A stretch of DNA of 22,367 bases from Nemertoderma westbladi (GCA_032718475.1 JAUCBJ010003519.1:1-22367), one strand, 5' to 3'. Positions 9,150 to 19,380 are shown, counted from the stretch's first letter. Numbers and translations are program-made. The notes: generated by a model not told the origin, from the sequence alone.

Positions 9150-9930
9150 CTGATTGGGTCGAACAATGTAGTGTTACGGTGCTGATTGGTGTGGTGCTAC
9201 GATGGGCGGAAGTGTGTCACTGATTGGTGGTGGTGTGGTGTTGATTGGTTGGGGTGTGGTGTTATGATTGGTTGAGGTGTGGTGTTGATTGGTTGAGGTG
9301 TGGTATTTATTGGTTGCGGTGTGGTGTTGATTGGTTGAGTTGAGGTGTGGTGTTGATTGGTTAAGGTGTGGTGTTATGATTGGTTGAGGTGTGGTGTTGA
9401 TTGGTTGAGGTGTGGTGTTATGATTGGTTGAGGTGTGGTGTTGATTGGTTGAGGTGTGGTATTTATTGGTTGCGGTGTGGTGTTGATTGGTTGAGGTGTG
9501 GTGTTGATTGGTTAAGGTGTGGTGTTGATTGGTTGAGGTGTGGTGTTGATTGGTTGATGTGTGGTGTTGATTGGTTGAGGTGTGGTGTGGTGTTGATTGG
9601 TTGAGGTGTGGTGTGGTGTTGATTGGTTGATGTGTGGTGTTGATTGGTTGAGGTGTGGTGTGGTGTTGATTGGTTGAGGTGTGGTGTTGATTGGTTGAGG
9701 TGTGGTGTTGATTGGTTGATGTGTGGTGTTGATTGGTTGAGGTGTGGTGTTGATTGGTTGAGGTGTGGTGTTGATTGGTTGAGGTGTGATGTTGATTGGT
9801 TGAGGTGTGGTGTTGATTGGTTGAGGTGTGGTGTTGATTGGTTAAGGTGTGGTTTTTATTGGTGAAGATTTGGTGTTGATTGGTGGTGGTGTGGTATTGA
9901 TTGGTGGAGGTGGGGTGCTGATGGGTGATA
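9150..9930. repeat. 21-bp minisatellite carrying CCAAT boxes, upstream of rab3
   Basis: Tandem units built from GATTGGTTGAG then GTGTGGTGTT (21 bp). They are regular from about 9230 to 9865 and degenerate at both edges. A few units are lengthened by 3-5 bp, with spellings such as GTTATGATTGG or a doubled GTGTG. By eye there are 34 ATTGG pentamers between 9153 and 9903. Because 21 is divisible by 3, the array is open in a frame reading VDWLRCG repeatedly; this is a by-product, not a gene. The array starts about 50 bp upstream of the rab3 ATG, so it overlaps the expected promoter or 5' UTR. Confidence 0.95.
9153..9209 (-). promoter_or_regulatory. rab3: probable rab3 proximal promoter (CCAAT boxes and GC box)
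   Basis: Just upstream of the rab3 ATG the minus strand has CCAAT boxes (plus-strand ATTGG near 9153 and 9185) and a GC box (GGGCGG on plus, 9204-9209). No TATA box is evident between these and the ATG. CCAAT plus GC box at this spacing is typical of TATA-less animal promoters. The transcription start is not determinable from the sequence. Confidence 0.45.
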
Positions 9931-10129
9931 ATTAGCCCGGTGCTGAGGAATAACTAATCTCAACGTTCTAAGCAAAGCAACATCATGGATCCCAATTTAC
10001 TATTGTAGTCTATTATAAACTCTAGTTAACTAACTAAATGTCAGCAATTAAATTTTTAACTAAAAACTAAATTAATATAATCCCAAAATATGTTCAATAA
10101 GAATGTTTACTTTACCACAGGCAAAAAAG

Positions 10130-10378
10130 CAAACAGTCGGCCGAGGCCGGAGGCGACCCGAAGGCTCCTCTTTCGATAGCTGCTACACGAGAGGGTAGGG
10201 GTGGGCGCCACTCTTATCCCAAGATTTGCTCCGAGAAATTTAACTGACGGTACTCATTTTATCGACCCCAGTGGATGAAAGGCTGAGTGGACCCTGGCGG
10301 GGCTGAACCTACAACTAGTAGATTGCACTCCCGGAGCCCGGAGCCCGGAGCTCAACCAACTGAGTAACTAAGTAGATA
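10130..10378 (-). mobile_element. tRNA-related SINE copy
   Basis: On the minus strand: GTTACTCAGTTGGTTGAGC (tRNA-like head), a triplicated GGGCTCC, then GTAGGTTCAGCCCC (degenerate B box), and a body with GGTCGATAAAATGAGTACC. The body block GGTACTCATTTTATCGACC (plus strand) recurs with small changes as GGTACTCATTTAACGACC near 21651, and the distal CCTTCGGGTCGCCTCC recurs near 3030. These cross-matches support a dispersed SINE-like family. Confidence 0.55.
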
Positions 10379-10379
10379 G

Positions 10380-11570
10380 CTAAACTAACCTAAACCACTA
10401 AACAGTGATAGCAGCCAGGCGCTATAAATGCAAACTATAAACTAAAATTTAAATTATTTAAAAATAAATAAAACATTATTACATTCATAAATGATAAAAG
10501 ATTGTATACATATTGAACGAAAACCTTTAATTATGGTATACATACAGTGCAATGACTCACAGAGGTACGGTACACTAGGTGTTTTAATATTATTAATACT
10601 GTACTAGCAAGATCTATATTAGATCTGTTGTGAAATATTTTTACGGGGGTTGAATATCATGAATTGTAATTGAATGGAGGTATGCCTCTGACATGGCATC
10701 AATGAAACTACTATAATAGCCTTGTTAGGTGCATGCAGGTGGTGTACTGCAATACAAACATTCAGTTTGGATATATTCCAAGCTTTATAACTTCAGAGTC
10801 GTATTGTTATTAAACCATAATAAGAGAAAGCCGAGAATGCCAGGGAAATTTCAAATAACCAATGTGAAAACATTTATTAAATATATTTAAAACTGGAATA
10901 TGAAACACTCTTGAGTATTCCCTAGGTAAATATAGTTACAGAATATAATATAATACTTGCAACAAAATAATCCTTGTCCCCAATAATTAATCGATAGCAA
11001 CCATTGTACTGTATGTAGAGTAGAGAGAATGCATTATAACAACAACAGGTGTTGTATTCATTCCTTCCCCCCCAGTAATACTACTGGACTAGAGATACTA
11101 ATACATCGTTATTGACTAATCCAATGGACTATATAGCAAACTATAGCAGCAGAGTCAATCCAGATTAACAACAGATTAACATTTATCCTGGTTTGAAACT
11201 TTTTAGCCAATAGCAACCCTTATTTTTGAAGCGAAGCGCAGGCACGGCAAAATTAAAGATTACTTTAATGCTACTGCCGAACGAACCTCTCAGTAAATAA
11301 TATTATATGGAATAGGTTACATGATATCGGTTAACTACATACAGTAGTGACATATTTTATCGTTACGCCTACGCTATACATATACGTAGAGCTCATATCC
11401 TCTGAACTTTACAGTAGAACATAATTTACAATGACGCACACCAAAGGATAAAATAGGAAGCTCCCAGAGCTCCCAGGAAAGTAATAATAGCGTATCTTGT
11501 CAGGAATACAAGCGGGTATTAAAAAACTGTCAGCCAATCCTACAATCTTATATCTTATATAAAAGTTGAG
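10380..11570. other. AT-rich intergenic, nothing recognised
   Basis: About 1.2 kb with no coding frame, RNA or clear repeat; contains TACTGTA motifs. Confidence 0.5.
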
Positions 11571-11572
11571 AG

Positions 11573-11820
11573 TTATTTTAAGGGCCTTTGCTTTTTATTA
11601 GCCAATGAATGGAGGCTGTACTCCATGGTAGGTTGCTCGTGTGTATCATGTCTTTCCTGTAACCTTGACACAAAGGCAAAGCGTAATGGACTCCAAATCA
11701 AAGTCGTGGAACTAACTGTCATGCGATCTGATTTCCGTAAAATTGGGGGGGTACTCGTCTCCAACAAGCGTGTGGTAACGCATGATGTCTAGAATGGGAA
11801 TTCGATTCGTGTATAAAGGA
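11573..11820 (+). other. unassigned open stretch, possibly an element end
   Basis: A plus-strand frame without stops runs from about 11579 to the TAG at 11789-11791. It is Cys-rich early (CSCVSCLSC) and ends NKRVVTHDV. I recognise no family. Immediately after, GTGGTAACGC and GGGAATTCGATTCG resemble worn A and B boxes of a tRNA-derived SINE head. Codon-like features are weak; this is more likely repeat than gene. Confidence 0.25.
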
Positions 11821-12539
11821 AAGTAGGTAGGAGTATAATTGATAATTGCTATTCGACATACTAGTTAGTAGTACCGGTACTGCAGAAGTAGGCTAATTGG
11901 ATTGTTCAGGTTGTAGCTAGGGACTAGGGAGAGCCGCCCAGCATGGAATCAATCCATTATGCCCTGGTGGCGGCCTATATTTCCCGTGGAATCCGATAGT
12001 GTGACGATATAAACTCGTATTTGATCAATATACTGTTTACATGAATCTTGATCAATCCAGAGGTGTCACAATGAGCCAGAAATCAATAATAATGGGACAT
12101 CTGTTTCCTAGTGAACCGAACCGCTCCAGTGGCTTGGCTTTAAGAGGAGATACTGCAGGGTGAAACTGGGTTTTCATAGGACACTCAGTGGTGTAACATC
12201 TAACATATATTGTATCATTCGGCCCTTTTAGCGCAGAGGGATATATAAATATAAGTTAAGTATCAACTCTAAATGATTATTAACAAATTATGATAAGATT
12301 TCCAAAGATCAAGTTTACCCTCTAGCGGCAGATTGAGTTACTGCTCACCCAAGGTCTATTAAATATCTTCCAGGAGGTGTCAGTCAGCTCACCAGGATAA
12401 AATCAAACACATGAGATAATGCAGATTGATCAATCTCCTCACAAAGACGAAATCTGTGGTTAGTAGTCTACATCCGTCTCGCAAAAATCGGAAAATTGTC
12501 GCTACAATTAATAATTAGTAACTACAAAATACTCCCGTC

Positions 12540-12790
12540 AGCAAATTTAAATCGCTCCATGACCTACTATAGATACGACCCGCCAAGCTGCTGCAAAGCC
12601 CCTAAATTTAGTGGGCCAGTTATTTCTCCTAGATAGAACGCGGCCCTAACTAAAATTATGTCCTCTTTCAGATGAGACAAATAAAAATTTAATAGCTCCA
12701 GTAGTTTTGAGATATGAGGAGTTCCTGGCACCCATACCATATCAGCACTTTTCGGAATTGATAAAAGTACTCAAATTACATCACCCTTCA
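12540..12790 (-). repeat. dispersed repeat, copy 1 (inverted relative to 15790-16030)
   Basis: Contains TGACCTACTATAGATACGAC, CAAGCTGCTGCAAAGCCCCT, AATTTAGTGGGCCAGTTATT and ATTATGTCCTCTTTCAGATG, all present in reverse complement at 15790-16030 with modest divergence. Identity of the family is unknown; it has no coding signature. The ORF at 15847-16137 is a chance frame in the other copy. Confidence 0.7.
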
Positions 12791-12929
12791 AAACTTTGGA
12801 ATAACCATGAAACCATATTATGCTTTTTTTGGTTAGTCGAATTAATTATTAGTAATCGACAGCGAAATTAGAATGAACTCTTCCTCGTTTATTTTATAAT
12901 AGACACTAAAAGAACAACAAAATTACAAG

Positions 12930-13259
12930 GGGGCCGTCCAAGTATGACGTCTGCACTAAATCAGATGTCATCAGATAGGCGTTGACCCCCCCCCCCCCCC
13001 CCCTCCCCTAAATCAGATTAAAAAAATTTTCGCGTTCTAATCACTGAAACATGATGACTGGTAACTGAAACAGAAGGTCGTAGGCAAGCTATTTACTCGT
13101 CTGCTATATCTCTTCTAGCACAAACTGTATAAATGAACATGCTGACGTCAGATTTTGGCTGACCCCCTCCCCTCCCCTCATCAGCACGTCATCAGATTTT
13201 CCCAACCCCCCCCCCCCCCCCCCCCCCCTAAAGTGCTGACGTCATACTTGGACGGCCCC
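12930..13259. mobile_element. MITE (330 bp) with 28-bp terminal inverted repeats
   Basis: The left end GGGGCCGTCCAAGTATGACG (continuing TCTGCACT) and the complemented right end match for 28 bp with one mismatch. The bases AAG flank both sides (12927-12929 and 13260-13262), consistent with a 3-bp target-site duplication. The interior contains C runs of 18 and 23 bp (12986-13003 and 13206-13228), degenerate repeats of CATCAGATT, and two perfect CRE palindromes TGACGTCA (about 13142 and 13237). No transposase, so a non-autonomous DNA transposon; the superfamily is uncertain (a 3-bp duplication and GGG termini would fit a PIF/Harbinger-like element). Confidence 0.85.
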
Positions 13260-13927
13260 AAGTAGCTCGAAATTATCAAATAGCCAAAACTGGAAATTTG
13301 GCCGTATAGTTTCGCTACTGAGGTTTTAGAATGTGCTGATTTCATTGGCAAGGTTTATAAAATTGTGGTATTTTCAAAAATGGCCAATGTGTCAGTCGAA
13401 AATTTAAGTGCCAGCCAGTGCACTTCTATTTCAGTACTGCAGTACTCTGGTCTGGTACTGGTTCGGTAATAATGAAGTGAATTATTCAGTGTGGTACAGT
13501 ATGTGCTGTGCATTGCACTGCACTACTGCCTTAGGCATACCATTACTGATGACTGAATTACTGATTATGCTGTTACGCATCAATGCCTTATCATTATTAC
13601 ATTACCTGATTACGTCCGTACCTGTGTTTATTTGAATAGTTATTATCACCTCGACGCGGTCTGGCCAGCCATGGGGGCCTAATCTTGGTCTGGACATAGT
13701 ATCTGAATCTGTATGCGCAGGCCGTAGCAGTTATAGTTGGAAAGTGCTGTGTGTAGGCCTATAGATGCCGCTCGCGCGCTAGGTCTACAGTGGCACTTAG
13801 TACGACTACTCGGGTATTTTCTACAGAACAGATGACACCAGGGCCTTCCGCTTCCACTAAAATTTGTACATTTCGAAGGGCGATATATTCAGTAAACCCG
13901 GAATCTGTCCCGACTTCAGTGTGCTAA

Positions 13928-14077
13928 ATGCCTCAAATTCCTCGGAGACCGCCAGTAAAAAGAATATACCGTCCTCGTCCACCGAAATTCATGAAGGAGA
14001 GTAAAATTAGTTCTTTATTTGATGTAGAGATGAAGCTACTGCTGGACTTGGGGTTGGAGGGGCCGGTTATTCTTTAA
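13928..14077 (+). CDS. possible short ORF, 49 aa, unknown
   Basis: ATG at 13928, directly after an in-frame TAA, to TAA at 14075-14077. The product is basic and Pro/Arg-rich at first (MPQIPRRPPVKRIYRPRPP) and then Leu-rich (EMKLLLDLGLEGPVIL). The composition differs from the AT-driven noise ORFs nearby, but I recognise no family and there is no supporting context. It could be a repeat-derived frame. Confidence 0.15.
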   Translation: MPQIPRRPPVKRIYRPRPPKFMKESKISSLFDVEMKLLLDLGLEGPVIL

Positions 14078-14245
14078 GAACCATGACGCTAGGTTTATTC
14101 TCCTGCCTAAACCAGCGGAAGTCATGGTAACGTGGAAACGCAACTATCGTTTTTGGTGTTTGTCCGGTGAGACGAAAAATACAAGTAGCATAAAATTTCA
14201 AACGGCAAAAATCAAATTTGGTTGGATAAAACGATATATATGAGA

Positions 14246-14295
14246 GTCATATTCGTGATCAGCATCCCAGAAAACCCATAATGGCATAAAATCAG
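14246..14295 (+). repeat. 50-bp direct repeat, copy 1
   Basis: GTCATATTCGTGATCAGCAT and the following 30 bases recur at 15553-15602 in the same orientation with a few substitutions. Probably part of a longer dispersed repeat. Confidence 0.75.
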
Positions 14296-14701
14296 GTTGA
14301 TTCGGTAATTATTTTTGTTCGCGCTTTTAGACCTTAGCAGTTTAACCTGCCAATTTTAGTTGTCTTTTTGTTTATAAAGCGACTTTAGCCTATATCAATT
14401 ATTTAATGTACTGAAGTTACATCAGCCGAAGCCAGTCTGTGCGCGATCATTCACCCACAGTTAAGGGAGACTGGATTCGGATGCTATGATGTTGCGGATT
14501 GCAGTGTAGACCTACTGTATTATTCGATTGATCGTTAATATATATAATCTCTGACAATATATTTACTTTCGGGGAAATATTAACAGTTCCTTTAGGACGT
14601 GGCGCTTTAAGTATAAAAACAGAGTTATGACTTATACTAATCACAACTAGATGGCTACTGAGTTTCGTAAAAAGCGCATTCTTTAGGAGATGCTTTATTA
14701 A

Positions 14702-14750
14702 CCTTCACACTACTTCACACGACTTCACACTACTTCACACTACTTCGCAC
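14702..14750. repeat. 10-bp tandem repeat (CTTCACACTA)n
   Basis: Five near-perfect copies of CTTCACACTA, with CGA and GCA variants. Simple minisatellite-like array. Confidence 0.85.
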
Positions 14751-15357
14751 TGATCTGCCGACCGTCACTGAATTTGATCATATATAAGGAGGATCGCAAC
14801 TGACACATGTAGGGATTATGAAATAGCATTTAATTCACACAAAAAACCACTATAATGTAAGTCGCAGTTGCTACCGGTAAACCTGTTCCTCTCACCTTCA
14901 GTAATCAAGAAGATTGGGGGTTTTATGATTATTCATCGGTATTCTCCAAATATATCAGCAATATACATTAACATAACACCAATTAATAACAGAAGCAAAT
15001 AATGCGGTGAACAGTCAGTATGTGTTACTTATGCAGTGTTCCATGTGCAGCAATGTTGAGTTGCGGTGTGATGCGATGTGATGCGTTAATAGTTTTACGT
15101 TCTTGTAATCAAAGCCATCAGATGTTTAGGCCAAAGTCTGAATCTTCCACAACAGAAGTACAGAAGATTTCCAAGCCGTTTCTGAGGCTCAGAAAGGTAA
15201 ACAAAGACCGTAATGCATTGCGCGGTTTTCCATAGGCCCCTGTTCAACATAAAGTGAAAATCGCTCTGATTGGCTGAGCAGAACAAAGAGGTTCCACGTC
15301 TACAGGAAATCAGCTGACAGATTTCGTCATCTGAGCTCCAATCTTTTAGAGTATTAT

Positions 15358-15455
15358 GCGCATTGTGGCAAAAATGACTTGTTATGTCCGCTAAAGCACC
15401 TACACTGCGCATTGCGGGGAAAAATGACTTGTTATGTCCGCAAAAGTTTTTACAA
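15358..15455 (+). repeat. 49-bp tandem duplication
   Basis: GCGCATTG(T/C)GG followed by AAAAATGACTTGTTATGTCC occurs at 15358 and again at 15407. The 135-codon minus-strand frame across it (15095-15502) owes part of its length to this duplication and has no recognisable domain. Confidence 0.8.
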
Positions 15456-15552
15456 TTTTTGATTATCAAATTTGTGCTATTTTTCGTGACGCACATTGAC
15501 ATTGAGACGTATCCAAAAAAGCCGTAATCAACAAGGTAGGATATTTTTCAGT

Positions 15553-15602
15553 GTCATATTCGTGATCAGCATCCCAAAAAAACCACATGGTCATAGAATC
15601 AA
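15553..15602 (+). repeat. 50-bp direct repeat, copy 2
   Basis: Second copy of the block at 14246-14295; see that entry. It lies just before the inverted repeat copy at 15790. Confidence 0.75.
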
Positions 15603-15789
15603 TATGATTTCGAGGTGATATTTCATTATCATATTTCCACCATTTTTTTCGTGCTCCAGGGGCACAAATAACTGACTAATAACTAATATAACAACATGCC
15701 TATGTTGTTATATTATACACAACTCTTCGATATGTTTGATATAGGTAGAGGAATAAACCTTCCCATGAAATCATCACATTCTAGTTTTA

Positions 15790-16030
15790 TCAATTCCGAC
15801 ATCTCATACTGTATCTCGAAAACTACAGGAGCTATTAAATTTTTCTTTGTCTCATCTGAAAGAGGACATAATTTTAGTTAGGGACAAGTATTTTCGACGC
15901 GCTAAACATATTGTTTCAGGGGTTCTATCTAAGAGAAATAACTGGCCCACTAAATTTAGGGGCTTTGCAGCAGCTTGGCGGGTCGTATCTATCTATGATC
16001 TATCTATAGTAGGTCATGATCGCTCAAAGT
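15790..16030 (+). repeat. dispersed repeat, copy 2
   Basis: Reverse complement of 12540-12790, including AGGGGCTTTGCAGCAGCTTG and GTCTCATCTGAAAGAGGACA. The frame at 15847-16137 lies across it but is not shared as an intact frame by the other copy, so it is not taken as coding. Confidence 0.7.
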
Positions 16031-16139
16031 CAATTAGTATGACAAATCAAACAACGCCCCTAGAGATCCCTAACTACAAAAATATAATATCGCGAACGCG
16101 ACAAATTAATTTCTCTTACAATCCACACAATTCCTGATT

Positions 16140-17100
16140 CATTTTAATTCCAAAGGCTTCGCCAATTTCCTGTAATTTGATATCCTATCGTTGACCTATA
16201 AAACCCGCGCCTAGTTTACAAAGGAAATAAATCTTAAACGTTTTTTTTATCAGAGAACTGCCGGAAATTAAACCCTAGGCCCTACAACTTATCTACTACC
16301 AGTTATATGCGACACAACTACGACAGCATTATTACCGATAATATTCTACTTAAAAGCTATTTATAGTATATTTTCTTTAGTATTTTTTTTATATATTTTC
16401 TATAGTATAAATTTTGTCAGAATTAATTAAATTATATTTTCTCAAGCTCCTACTTTTGTGTGGGTGTTACTGTGTGAATTTGCGTAATGTGATTCTATAC
16501 ATTCTGAATACGTTATGAACTTTACCAAAAAATTGAAAAAATATAGGGTATTTCATATATTTTATCTTAATAATCTTTATTAAAAAAAAACCCTTTAGGA
16601 GCGGGGTTCTTCTATTGTATTTCAATACTATTTATTATACAAAAAACCTTAATGAGCTTTATTGTGGAGATGTTTATAATATTCATTAAATATATATATA
16701 TATTAGACCATTACACAAATTAAAATTACAAATACAAATACCCATCACCACACAAAGCGACTCAGAACTGGTCTTTAAAAATGAGCTTTATTCAACCACC
16801 AAATAACATAGGCCTACTGTACATATCAGTTATACTGTTTGAATTCAGAACTGCGGCATCAAACGCAATAAAATATAGTCGAGAATTACAGTAGGTTGGA
16901 TGGGTGTGGTTTTTTTTATTATTGTAAGCTGTGCTGGCTATATTCGTTACACATAAATTCACATCACAGGTATACAATTACTATAATAGGCCTACTGCAT
17001 TACCAATGTCCGCCCCAACGTATCGCAGTGCCTTACTTACGCCCTAAGCCCCCTTCGCGAACACTTAGATCTAGTACTGTAACACAGGGTTACTCGTAGT
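16140..17100. other. AT-rich intergenic, nothing recognised
   Basis: No gene or element identified. Contains an (AT)n run near 16690 and two TAGGCCTA motifs (16809 and 16987). Confidence 0.5.
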
Positions 17101-17113
17101 TTCGAGATATACT

Positions 17114-17236
17114 ATGGAACACTACAGAAGACAAACATTCTCAGTGGCTGCTCCGCTTGTCTGGAATGCCCTCCCACAACAAATTCGCGTAGCTAAATCA
17201 ATTGAATCGCTTAAATCGAAATTAAAGACACACTAA
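17114..17236 (+). pseudogene. LINE reverse-transcriptase C-terminus (40 aa fragment)
   Basis: The frame from ATG 17114 to TAA 17234-17236 reads RRQTFSVAAPLVWNALPQQI then RVAKSIESLKSKLKTH. The pattern 'R.FSVAAP.LWN.LP..IR...S...FKS.LKTH' is the typical end of CR1/L2/jockey-type non-LTR retrotransposon ORF2 proteins. Nothing upstream continues the protein, so this is a strongly 5'-truncated insertion. The downstream tandem repeats at 17296-17440 may belong to its 3' UTR. Confidence 0.75.
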
Positions 17237-17295
17237 TTGAACTTAGAATACAATGTATAATTCCATGAGTGCTAGTTTTTACTCGAACTCAGTTT

Positions 17296-17440
17296 TTAGA
17301 ATTTTACTCTGTTTTTAGAATTTGGTTTTATAATTTTACTCTGTTTGTAGAATTTGGTTTTATAATTTTACTCTGTTTGTAGAACTTGGTTTTATAATTT
17401 TACTCTGTTTTTAGAACTCCGTTTTTTATAACTTTTACTC
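17296..17440 (+). repeat. 32-bp tandem repeat, about 4.5 copies
   Basis: The unit begins AATTTTACTCTGTTTTTAGA and continues ATTTGGTTTTAT. It begins about 60 bases after the LINE stop codon, so a LINE 3' UTR origin is plausible. Confidence 0.85.
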
Positions 17441-17587
17441 TGTACTACAATATTGCTTTTAATATTTTATTGATTGTTTGTTGATAGTTATTTTATTTCT
17501 GTGCCTAATTTATTTTATATCATACAGTTGTTACACATTTATTAGCGGGATTATAACTATCTCTAATGCTGGGCTACGGCCAAAAAA

Positions 17588-17616
17588 GTTATTTTGCCCT
17601 ATTAGGGCAAAATAAC
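17588..17616. repeat. perfect 13-bp-arm palindrome
   Basis: GTTATTTTGCCCT, ATT, then AGGGCAAAATAAC. The inner motif GGGCAAAATAAC recurs in the palindrome at 19351-19380. Confidence 0.9.
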
Positions 17617-17619
17617 CAT

Positions 17620-18360
17620 GTTATTCCCTCTTAGAAGTAGTGAAGTGTTACATACTGACATACAAACATAGAAACCGGTAATGCTGCTGTACTCGTCTTA
17701 GGTCTGTTGTGTGTCACATCAGGTGCAAATCAGGCATTCAAACCACCAACTAGTTTTATATTTCATGTGAAAATATTTTTCATGGAAGTACTTAAATTTT
17801 ATTTGTGAAAATATTTTTCGTGGAATTTCTTAAATTTTATTACATGTGTTGAAAGAACATCGAAGTAGAAAATGTTTGCAGCTTTGTATGTAATTTGAGC
17901 AAAATCCATGCTGAATAGTAAACTCAATATATTTACTCAATAGTTAAATAACTTAATATATTCTTAATAAACTTAATGTATTCCAGAACCATTAAATTAT
18001 TTAACATTGTGTAAGGCAGCATCAGGAGGACGAGTACAGTAATTTGAACCCCAGAACTACGATAGCAATATAGTTTGCTAATAATTTACTTTAATAACTA
18101 TTACAACAATCCGGTTAAGGATATTGTTGGTATAAATTGAATTGCACTAACACAGAAATATAAGTGAAAAAAGTACCAATTTAAGAATAAAATTGCGTAT
18201 TATATGGCCAAAACGTAGGGCCTAGCACATTTTTTTCAATATTCTCTCGACCCTTTATTAACTTCGCTGGCGCTCGGGAAATAAAATAACTCGAGTATAG
18301 TGGAAAAGTTATAATTTTTATTTTCCTAAGTACTAAATACTTAATTATACTAATAAAATG
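17620..18360. other. AT-rich non-coding stretch
   Basis: No gene recognised. An internal near-repeat GTGAAAATATTTTTC(A/G)TGGAA occurs near 17767 and 17806. Confidence 0.5.
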
Positions 18361-18367
18361 TATTTTA

Positions 18368-18886
18368 GGGCGCGAGGTAACCCTGTCCCGGGGACATCTA
18401 GACAACGCTGGGACAACGGTCGGGGGTGTACGAGACGATTTAGTAGCGCGAGGGCTCTGGGCGAACCAACGGGTGGCGTCGTTAGATGTTGCGATTATAA
18501 ACGCTGACGCCACCTCGTACGCCCAGGCCAATCGATCAACCGAGTCTCTCCTCGAAGAACGCTGCAGCTATAAGAGGCGCCACTACCGCACTGTCTGTGA
18601 AGACCGACGGATGTCGTTCACTCCGCTCGTGGGTACCACAGACGGTGTGTGGTGTCCAGAAACCAGGATACTGATCAATCACATTGCAGAAGTCCTGGTG
18701 GGGAAGCACCAACCAATGCGTGAGCGCGGTCTCGCCAGCGTGTTGGGAGGCGTTCGACGAAGATTGCAATTTGCACTGCTGAGATCGAGTTCTCTTTGCC
18801 TCCGTGGTGGTCGCAGATCTTGGCGTGGACTTGGGTTTGGCGATTTGGCCGGTCTTCGTGGACGAGACATAACGACACAATACTAG
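18368..18886 (+). pseudogene. retroelement-derived C-terminal domain (PD-(D/E)XK-like), fragment
   Basis: One uninterrupted frame of about 172 codons ending at 18886. Key blocks: VRDDLVARGLW, ASLDVAIINADATSYAQAN, SLLEERCSYKRRHYRTVCED, RRMSFTPLVGTTDGV, and LQFALLRSSSLCLRGGR. The order 'D..V.RG.W....DV.(I/V)..(T/A)DA.SY ... E...KRR.Y ... RR..FTP.V...DG ... LRA..LCLRG.R' is one I know as the conserved C-terminal module of large retroelement polyproteins in marine invertebrates and protists. The early Asp and the LDVAI strand suggest a nuclease-like fold, by inference. No ATG or upstream domain is present. The overlapping minus-strand ORFs are shadows. It is GC-rich against its AT-rich surroundings, as expected for an insertion. 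Confidence 0.55.
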
Positions 18887-18889
18887 CCC

Positions 18890-19350
18890 ACGGCCGAGCT
18901 GTTGAGATCCACATAAACAAATGTATAACATATAATACTGAAATACTCTATCGATCAACTCTTTATATATATATTTAATTTGGTTGTGTTAATTTTCATT
19001 AATATCAATATTCTCTATTATATTAAAATATTAAGATAAAATGTATTTAATGTGAACAATACAGTCTGTGGGTAATGGATACATGACTTGTCCACCAAAA
19101 ATACTATTCAATTAATTCAGCCAATTTAGTTATATATCCAATTTGAAGTTTATGCAATATGTTACCCCTAGCGGCCAATATAGGAAAATATAGAAATTTT
19201 AGAAAGTAAACCATTTAAATAAGTTTGACATCAATTTTTACTAACAAATTCGGGTGATTTTTGATGATCGAATCTTACGGCGATTGGATGAATTAAGCCT
19301 AGAGCTATACAACACACATGACACAGTTAATGTTTTACCTTGGAGCTTGG
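18890..19350. other. AT-rich non-coding stretch
   Basis: No feature recognised beyond a short (TA)n run near 18963. Confidence 0.5.
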
Positions 19351-19380
19351 GTGTTATTATTCCCTTGGGCAAAATAACAC
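19351..19380. repeat. near-palindrome sharing GGGCAAAATAAC
   Basis: GTGTTATTAT then TCCCTTGGGC then AAAATAACAC. It shares GGGCAAAATAAC with the palindrome at 17588-17616. Confidence 0.7.

Noticed and set aside
9401-9865. Plus-strand ORFs reading VDWLRCG repeats
   Set aside because: Created by a 21-bp tandem array (7 codons per unit); broken by indels of 5 bp, no start context, and the complementary strand is equally open.
15095-15502. 135-codon minus-strand ORF
   Set aside because: No recognisable domain, spans a 49-bp tandem duplication, and composition looks random. Transcript evidence would be needed.
18536-18958. Minus-strand ORFs over 18.5-18.9 kb
   Set aside because: The plus-strand frame there has clear similarity blocks to retroelement proteins; minus frames are GC-driven shadows.
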